17,912 nucleotides of DNA from JBBDWJ01 sp040902925 (lineage in GTDB: Bacteria > Acidobacteriota > Terriglobia > Bryobacterales > UBA6623): positions 1-17,912 of the forward strand of contig JBBDWJ010000239.1 in the NCBI GenBank assembly GCA_040902925.1, written 5' to 3'. Positions 14,102 to 17,912 of the stretch are shown here, in pieces. The translations under genes and the position numbers were made by a program. Numbering within the stretch: position 1 is the first letter of the stretch; every line of letters starts with the position of its first letter. The notes below the pieces were generated by a model. That model made no database searches, had not been told where the DNA came from, and worked only from the letters and a program-made list of their open reading frames with translations.

Positions 14102-15310
14102 TCAGCCTTCTGAGAGCAGCGCTTTGAGATTGAGCGCGCCCATTCCCTTCTTCTTGGCGTCTTTGCCGGTCCCAAAAATCGAAGCGCCGAACTGTTCCAG
14201 CATGCGGCCCAGCTCGCAACTGCTGGCGATCGGCTTGCCGACCGTCAGCGCGCGGTGCGCGGCGCCGTAGTCTTCGGGGAACAATTTCGAGATCGGAAAA
14301 TTGAAAACCTTTTCCATGTCCTGCGCGCCGAGCTCCTGCTTGCGGCTCATGCGGTTCACCAGCAGCGAGAACTGGTCGCGCGTGAAACCCATCTGCTCCA
14401 TCGTCGAAATCGCCTTGCGGGTCATGTGCAGCGACGGCAGCTCGGGGTTGCAAACGATATAGATGCGGTCGGCTTCGCCGAGCGTCGCCTGCGAGACGCG
14501 GTCGTAGACCGACGGCAGGTCGATGACGACGGCCTGATAAAAACTGCGCATGTACTCGATGACTTCGTGTACGCGGTGGCCTTCGAGATTGATCAGCTCG
14601 GGCCGGTCGGGCGCCAGCAGCACGTCGACGCCGTCGCGGCGCGCCACCAGCGCCGTCCACAGCGTGGTGTCGAGTTTTTCCGAATGCCTGAGCGCGTCGA
14701 GCACGCTATAGCTGTGGTTCAGCCGCAGCGCGAACGAGATCGTGCCGCCGATCAGGTCGAGATCCGACAGCAACACCTTCTGCTTGCCCTCTTGCGAGAG
14801 CGCGAAGGCGGTGTTGATGGCGATCGTTGTCGTCCCCATGCCGGCCTTGGCGCCGACGAACGCCAGCACCTTGCCGCGCTCGGGCGTCGTCTTGTCTTCG
14901 GTCTCGCGCAGCCTCAACACGCGCGTGATGACGGTGGTCTGCGACTCGATATCAAACGGCGCGCACAGAAATTCAGTGGCGCCGGCGCGCAGCGAACGGA
15001 TAATGACGTTGGCGTCATTGCGCTCGTCGAGGCCAATCAGATGGATGGTGGGGCGGAAAGCCGCCACCGCCGCGATCAACCCCAGCGCCGTTTCGGTCTC
15101 GGCGCTCAGATCCAGAAGAACCACGTCGGGCCGCAACTGCCGCAGCCGCTGATCGAGCTGCTGCGGCGTCGGATAACGCTTGATATCGGCGATCAAATTG
15201 AACGCCTTGGTTTCCGGGATCGTGGCGCTGAACTGCTGGGCCAGCCCGCGATTGGGGCAGATCAGCATGGCGACCAATTCCGCCCGGTTCTGGATTCCCT
15301 GAGGTTCCAT
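14102..15310 (-). CDS. cpaE: Tad pilus localisation ATPase CpaE/TadZ (receiver-like plus MinD-like)
   Basis: 402 residues. Residues ~12-130 form a receiver-like domain (VAMLICPNRG, DVVLLDLSAET, LIGLDE, AGATEFLCAPFD), with an Asp at the usual phosphoacceptor strand. Residues ~148-380 form a MinD/ParA-type ATPase with a deviant Walker A, GAKAGMGTTT: the signature first Lys is kept, but the usual GKT is GTT, as is common in CpaE/TadZ. Further ATPase strands are VLLSDLDLIGGTISF and AVVIDLPSVYD. TadZ/CpaE positions the Tad machinery, often at a pole. It lies 58 bp after the secretin gene. The ATG at 15310 lacks a strong nearby ribosome site (GGAG is 13 bases away), so a start at the Met in VAMLICP (residue 15) is possible. 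Confidence 0.92.
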   Translation of the reverse strand: MEPQGIQNRAELVAMLICPNRGLAQQFSATIPETKAFNLIADIKRYPTPQQLDQRLRQLRPDVVLLDLSAETETALGLIAAVAAFRPTIHLIGLDERNDANVIIRSLRAGATEFLCAPFDIESQTTVITRVLRLRETEDKTTPERGKVLAFVGAKAGMGTTTIAINTAFALSQEGKQKVLLSDLDLIGGTISFALRLNHSYSVLDALRHSEKLDTTLWTALVARRDGVDVLLAPDRPELINLEGHRVHEVIEYMRSFYQAVVIDLPSVYDRVSQATLGEADRIYIVCNPELPSLHMTRKAISTMEQMGFTRDQFSLLVNRMSRKQELGAQDMEKVFNFPISKLFPEDYGAAHRALTVGKPIASSCELGRMLEQFGASIFGTGKDAKKKGMGALNLKALLSEG

Positions 15311-15368
15311 ACGATCGTGCTTTCTCCGTGCTTTCTCCAGCGCTAGGTCTGCGGAGCGCTCGGACTGC

Positions 15369-16838
15369 TTAGGGCTTCACCTGTACTCCTGGCGCTTGTT
15401 CGGCGGGCCGGCGGTGCTGCTTCTGATGCTCGAATTCCTCTGGGAGCAGCGGCATCGGGTCCACGGGCCGAACGATGTCGGGCAGCGGCTGGCCCGGCTC
15501 GAGGGGCTGCGGAAATTCCGGCGTCACCAGCACCAACAGCTCGGTGTTGTTCTTCGTTTTCGAATGGCTGGTGAAAATCTTGCCCACCAGCGGAATCGCC
15601 GACAGGCCCGGGATCTTGTTCACCGTCTCGGTGACGCGCTGATCCACCAGCCCGGCGATCACGAAACTCTGGCCCGGCATCAGCTCGACATCGGTCGATA
15701 CCCGCCGCGTCGACAGCGCCGGAATCAGGAAGCCCGAAAAGCTCACCGCGTTGGCGAAATCGAGTGCGCTGACCTCGGGCACCACCGTCATCTGAATCGA
15801 GCCCCGCGCCGTCATCTGCGGCTTGAAGTCGATGCGGATGCCGAACTGCCGGAACTGGATCGTCACCGCGCCCGCCGAGGCGCCGCCTTGCAGCACCGGC
15901 ACCGGGAATTCGCCGCCCACCAGCAACTGCGCTTCCTTGCCCGAGGTCGTCACGATGTTGGGCTCGGCCAGAATCTCGAGCAAATTGTTGTTCTGCAGGT
16001 AGCGCAGCATCGCGCCAAGGTTCAAATCGGGCCGGAAGGCGAAGATGTTCAGCACGTCGCCCACCGAAATCGAGGTCGGAAAACCGGTCGTCGGCTGGCC
16101 GATCGAGCCCTGCACGCCGGGGATCGAAGGACCGCCGAACTGCTGCGTGGTGATGATGCCGGGCGTATTCAGCGCGCCAGTCGACAGCAGGTTGACGCCA
16201 AAATCGTTCAGCGCCGAACGCTGCACTTCGGCAAAGCGCACCCGCAGAATGATCTGCCGTTCGGCGGCCGGCACCGGCAGTTCGAGATTGTCGACCACCG
16301 TACCGCCTAGGCTCGCCGCCATCGCCACGACGCGCTCGGCAACAGCCGGATCGGAGGCGTTGCCGGTCAGCGTAATGATGCCTTTCGAGCCCAGCACGCG
16401 GATCGACTCGCCCGGGAAAGTGGCGCGAATGTGATCCTGCAACTGGCCGACATCGACGTTGACGTTGATCGTGAAGAAATTGCGGTCCCCCGAGCGCGAC
16501 CAGATCACCAGCGTCGTCGCGCCGGGCGCTTTGGCGTTGATGAGCACTTCGCGGGTCGAGATGGCCACCGCGTCGGCGATGCCATCGTCGGTGATCGCCA
16601 CGCGCGCGATCTCGTCGGGATGGTCGAGCACGACCGAGCGTCCCACCATCAGCGGGATCTCGTCGCCGACCGGCGCCTGTTGGCGCGGTTCGGCCGCCGG
16701 CGTCGGCGCCCCGAGCAGGCAAGCCGCCAGCAAAGCCGCCGTCAGCGATCGCAGCCGCCGCGGCGTGAAAGCGCCGCTGGACAGTCTGGAGAGCCCGGCT
16801 CGGAGGTTGCGGATGAGTTTCGGGGGGCACAGTAACAT
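15369..16838 (-). CDS. cpaC: Tad pilus outer-membrane secretin CpaC/RcpA
   Basis: About 489 residues from the ATG at 16838, chosen because AAGGTG lies six bases upstream. An upstream ATG at 16871 has no ribosome site and would add 11 residues. A long basic lead (RNLRAGLSRLSSGAFTPRRL) precedes a signal core SLTAALLAACLLGAPTPAAE. Then come the secretin pilus N-terminal domain (IPLMVGRSVVLDHPDEIARV), a BON-type domain (LQDHIRATFPGESIRVLGSK, ITLTGNASDPAVAERV) and the secretin barrel from ~260 (EILAEPNIVTTSGKEAQLLV, FGIRIDFKPQMT, SFVIAGLVDQRVTETVNKIP, LLVLVTPEFP). It forms the multimeric outer-membrane pore for the Flp pilus. The motif LAAC could be a lipobox, so it may be lipidated; a Pro/Gln-rich tail follows the barrel. 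Confidence 0.95.
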   Translation of the reverse strand: MLLCPPKLIRNLRAGLSRLSSGAFTPRRLRSLTAALLAACLLGAPTPAAEPRQQAPVGDEIPLMVGRSVVLDHPDEIARVAITDDGIADAVAISTREVLINAKAPGATTLVIWSRSGDRNFFTINVNVDVGQLQDHIRATFPGESIRVLGSKGIITLTGNASDPAVAERVVAMAASLGGTVVDNLELPVPAAERQIILRVRFAEVQRSALNDFGVNLLSTGALNTPGIITTQQFGGPSIPGVQGSIGQPTTGFPTSISVGDVLNIFAFRPDLNLGAMLRYLQNNNLLEILAEPNIVTTSGKEAQLLVGGEFPVPVLQGGASAGAVTIQFRQFGIRIDFKPQMTARGSIQMTVVPEVSALDFANAVSFSGFLIPALSTRRVSTDVELMPGQSFVIAGLVDQRVTETVNKIPGLSAIPLVGKIFTSHSKTKNNTELLVLVTPEFPQPLEPGQPLPDIVRPVDPMPLLPEEFEHQKQHRRPAEQAPGVQVKP

Positions 16839-16877
16839 AGCAAGCACCTTGTTTGTCCTATTCGCGAGCATCAATAG

Positions 16878-16930
16878 TTTTCGATCCCGACTTTTTCGAT
16901 CCCTAGTTCTCTATCCCGGCTTTCGATCAC
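16878..16930. repeat. Short near-tandem repeat between cpaB and cpaC
   Basis: TTTTCGATCCC occurs at 16878-16888 and 16893-16903, with a diverged TTTCGATCAC at 16921-16930. It lies in the ~120-bp gap that forms the untranslated lead of the secretin gene. It could be a slippage remnant or regulator sites. Confidence 0.45.
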
Positions 16931-16961
16931 GGCGTTCCACCGGCCGCAACCGCGGCCGCTG

Positions 16962-17810
16962 TTAGGGAATCGTCTCCACCGAACGCTGGTTGCCGCGAAT
17001 CATCTCGATCTCGTGCACCGGCGGAGGCGGCGGCGGCGCCGCTGCCACGATCGGCCGCGGCCGCGGGGACCCCGCCGACGCGAGCGGTTTCTTGACCAGG
17101 CCTTTGGCGAACAAATCGTCGGCGCGCGCAATGTCGCGCTTCGCGGCCGTCTCTTCCTTATCGTTGGGATTGCGCAGCACCAGTTGGATGCGCCCTTCGA
17201 CCGCCGCCAACGTCAGCAGTTCGGCCTGCTCGGGCGTCACCAGCAGGTTGACGACCGGCACGTTCTCGGGCCGTCCGTCGGCGCCCGGCTCGACCTTGTG
17301 GGCCGTCGAAAGCACCTCGAGGTTCTCGATCACCGTCGTCGTCGCGCGGCCTTCCTCGCTGAGCGGCTGGCCGGTCAAAAGCACGTCCACTTTCGAGCCC
17401 GGCAGAATGAAGCCCGATACGCTGCTGACTTGGTTGACCGCCACCGCCACGGCGCGCATGCCTTCGGGAATCCTTGTCGTCAGCCCGACGCCGCCGCCCG
17501 GCTCGGTCACGCGGCCGCCGACGACCGGCTCGTTGATCAGAATCGGCTGCATCACCGAGCGCTCCAGCACGTTGTCGATGCTGTCGAAGCCGCCCGCCGG
17601 ATAGGCCTGCTCGGGGTAGTCGATCAGCCGCACATCGGCGGCCGTGATCTTGGCTCCCATCGGCAGCTCGCGGGTCGCCACCACCAGTTCCTTGGTCGCA
17701 AACTCGGCCTGACTCGGCTTGCGGCCGACTGTGATTTGATAAAACACCGCGGTGATGACCAGCGCTACCAGCACCGCCACCATCACGACTGTCAGCAGAC
17801 GCTTATCCAT
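16962..17810 (-). CDS. cpaB: Tad pilus assembly protein CpaB/RcpC
   Basis: 282 residues. It begins MDKRLLTVVMVAVLVALVIT, a signal anchor, then a SAF domain at ~40-105 (LVVATRELPMGAKITAADVR, ILINEPVVGGRV). The RcpC/CpaB domain follows (IPEGMRAVAVAVNQVSSVSG, FILPGSKVDVLLTG, VNLLVTPEQAELLTLAAVEG, IQLVLRNPND). The tail is Pro-rich (a run of six Pro) and probably disordered. CpaB is a periplasmic partner of the CpaC secretin, possibly tethering it to peptidoglycan through the SAF domain. AGGA lies six bases before the ATG. It starts 19 bp after the stop of the upstream gene cut by the window edge, consistent with one operon. All family motifs are present. Confidence 0.95.
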   Translation of the reverse strand: MDKRLLTVVMVAVLVALVITAVFYQITVGRKPSQAEFATKELVVATRELPMGAKITAADVRLIDYPEQAYPAGGFDSIDNVLERSVMQPILINEPVVGGRVTEPGGGVGLTTRIPEGMRAVAVAVNQVSSVSGFILPGSKVDVLLTGQPLSEEGRATTTVIENLEVLSTAHKVEPGADGRPENVPVVNLLVTPEQAELLTLAAVEGRIQLVLRNPNDKEETAAKRDIARADDLFAKGLVKKPLASAGSPRPRPIVAAAPPPPPPVHEIEMIRGNQRSVETIP

Positions 17811-17829
17811 AGAGGTTCCTCACTCAGAA

Positions 17830-17912
17830 CTAAAAGCTCTTGTCGCTGAGATACGCAAAACTTTCGTGGCTCAGAAACGACAGCAAAACGCCCAGCGTGA
17901 TCGCCGGCGCGT
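17830..17912 (-). CDS. C-terminal end of a probable CpaA-type prepilin peptidase (partial)
   Basis: A minus-strand frame is open from the window edge to a TAG at 17830-17832, giving 26 residues that begin APAITLGVLLSFLSHESFAY. The codon before is cut (NAC; TAC would give Tyr), so the end may read YAPAITLGVLLSF. That resembles the final helix of CpaA/TadV prepilin peptidases, where PYxPAIxLGxL is common, and cpaA often precedes cpaB in Tad loci. The stop lies 19 bp before cpaB, inside the same operon. With only 26 residues visible the identity is an inference from context. Confidence 0.5.
   Translation of the reverse strand, partial: APAITLGVLLSFLSHESFAYLSDKSF

Noticed and set aside
12642..14270. 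542-codon plus-strand open frame opposite cpaF
   Set aside because: cpaF is intact with Walker A, Walker B and His box; the opposite frame is an Arg/Gln/Asp-rich shadow without motifs.
14255..15346. 363-codon plus-strand frame opposite cpaE
   Set aside because: Antisense shadow of a clear CpaE/TadZ gene, with biased composition and no recognisable fold.
15343..16830. 495-codon minus-strand frame overlapping the secretin gene
   Set aside because: Frame-shifted reading of the same strand, Arg/Ala/Gly-rich. The other frame contains full secretin motifs.
1..17912. tRNA or rRNA genes
   Set aside because: No cloverleaf-like segment or conserved ribosomal RNA stretch was seen on reading; a covariance-model scan could not be run.

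Overview
The window looks like a GC-rich chromosome segment from an Acidobacteriota member, most likely of the Bryobacter/Solibacter group. The main pointer is the large secreted protein at 7207-10419. Its last ~230 residues look like the TIGR03437 C-terminal domain, which is known mostly from 'Solibacter'-type genomes. A secretin, an outer-membrane barrel protein and a SPOR protein indicate a diderm cell. The taxonomic call is inference from domain content, not a database match.

Layout. (a) 1-391: non-coding lead-in with short repeats, a TATAAT box inside an inverted repeat and a leader hairpin. (b) 392-4154, plus strand: a large two-anchor membrane protein (possible NucS-like cytoplasmic domain, carboxypeptidase-regulatory-like domain, DUF4015 glycoside-hydrolase-like domain), then a single-pass SPOR-domain protein. 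(c) 4155-4719: a palindrome-dense intergenic stretch with terminators and a ~32-bp long-range inverted repeat. (d) 4720-5586, minus strand: an unrecognised three-helix membrane protein. (e) 5587-6462: a long intergenic stretch with direct repeats, hairpins, a terminator and one doubtful 58-codon ORF. (f) 6463-10419, minus strand: a small outer-membrane beta-barrel protein and, upstream of it, the 1070-residue secreted propeller/TIGR03437 protein. (g) 10631-17912, minus strand: a Tad (tight adherence, Flp-type pilus) secretion operon. In transcription order it reads prepilin-peptidase-like C-terminus (cut by the window edge), cpaB, cpaC secretin, cpaE/tadZ, cpaF/tadA ATPase, tadB, tadC, then a previously easy-to-miss 33-residue membrane miniprotein.

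How it fits together. In Tad systems CpaF powers pilus assembly on the TadB/TadC inner-membrane platform. CpaE/TadZ positions the machine, and the CpaC secretin with CpaB forms the outer-membrane channel. The core genes lie close together on one strand (gaps of 3 to ~130 bp), consistent with one transcript. No Flp pilin and no TadE/TadF/TadG pseudopilin or TadD lipoprotein gene is visible in the window. The secreted propeller protein and beta-barrel protein follow on the same strand but are set off by ~210 bp and a candidate terminator, so they are probably separate units.

Nothing in the window is clearly a new defence or mobile system. The most interesting items are the domain fusion at 392-3100, the 33-residue miniprotein behind tadC, and the palindromic intergenic element at 4246-4617.
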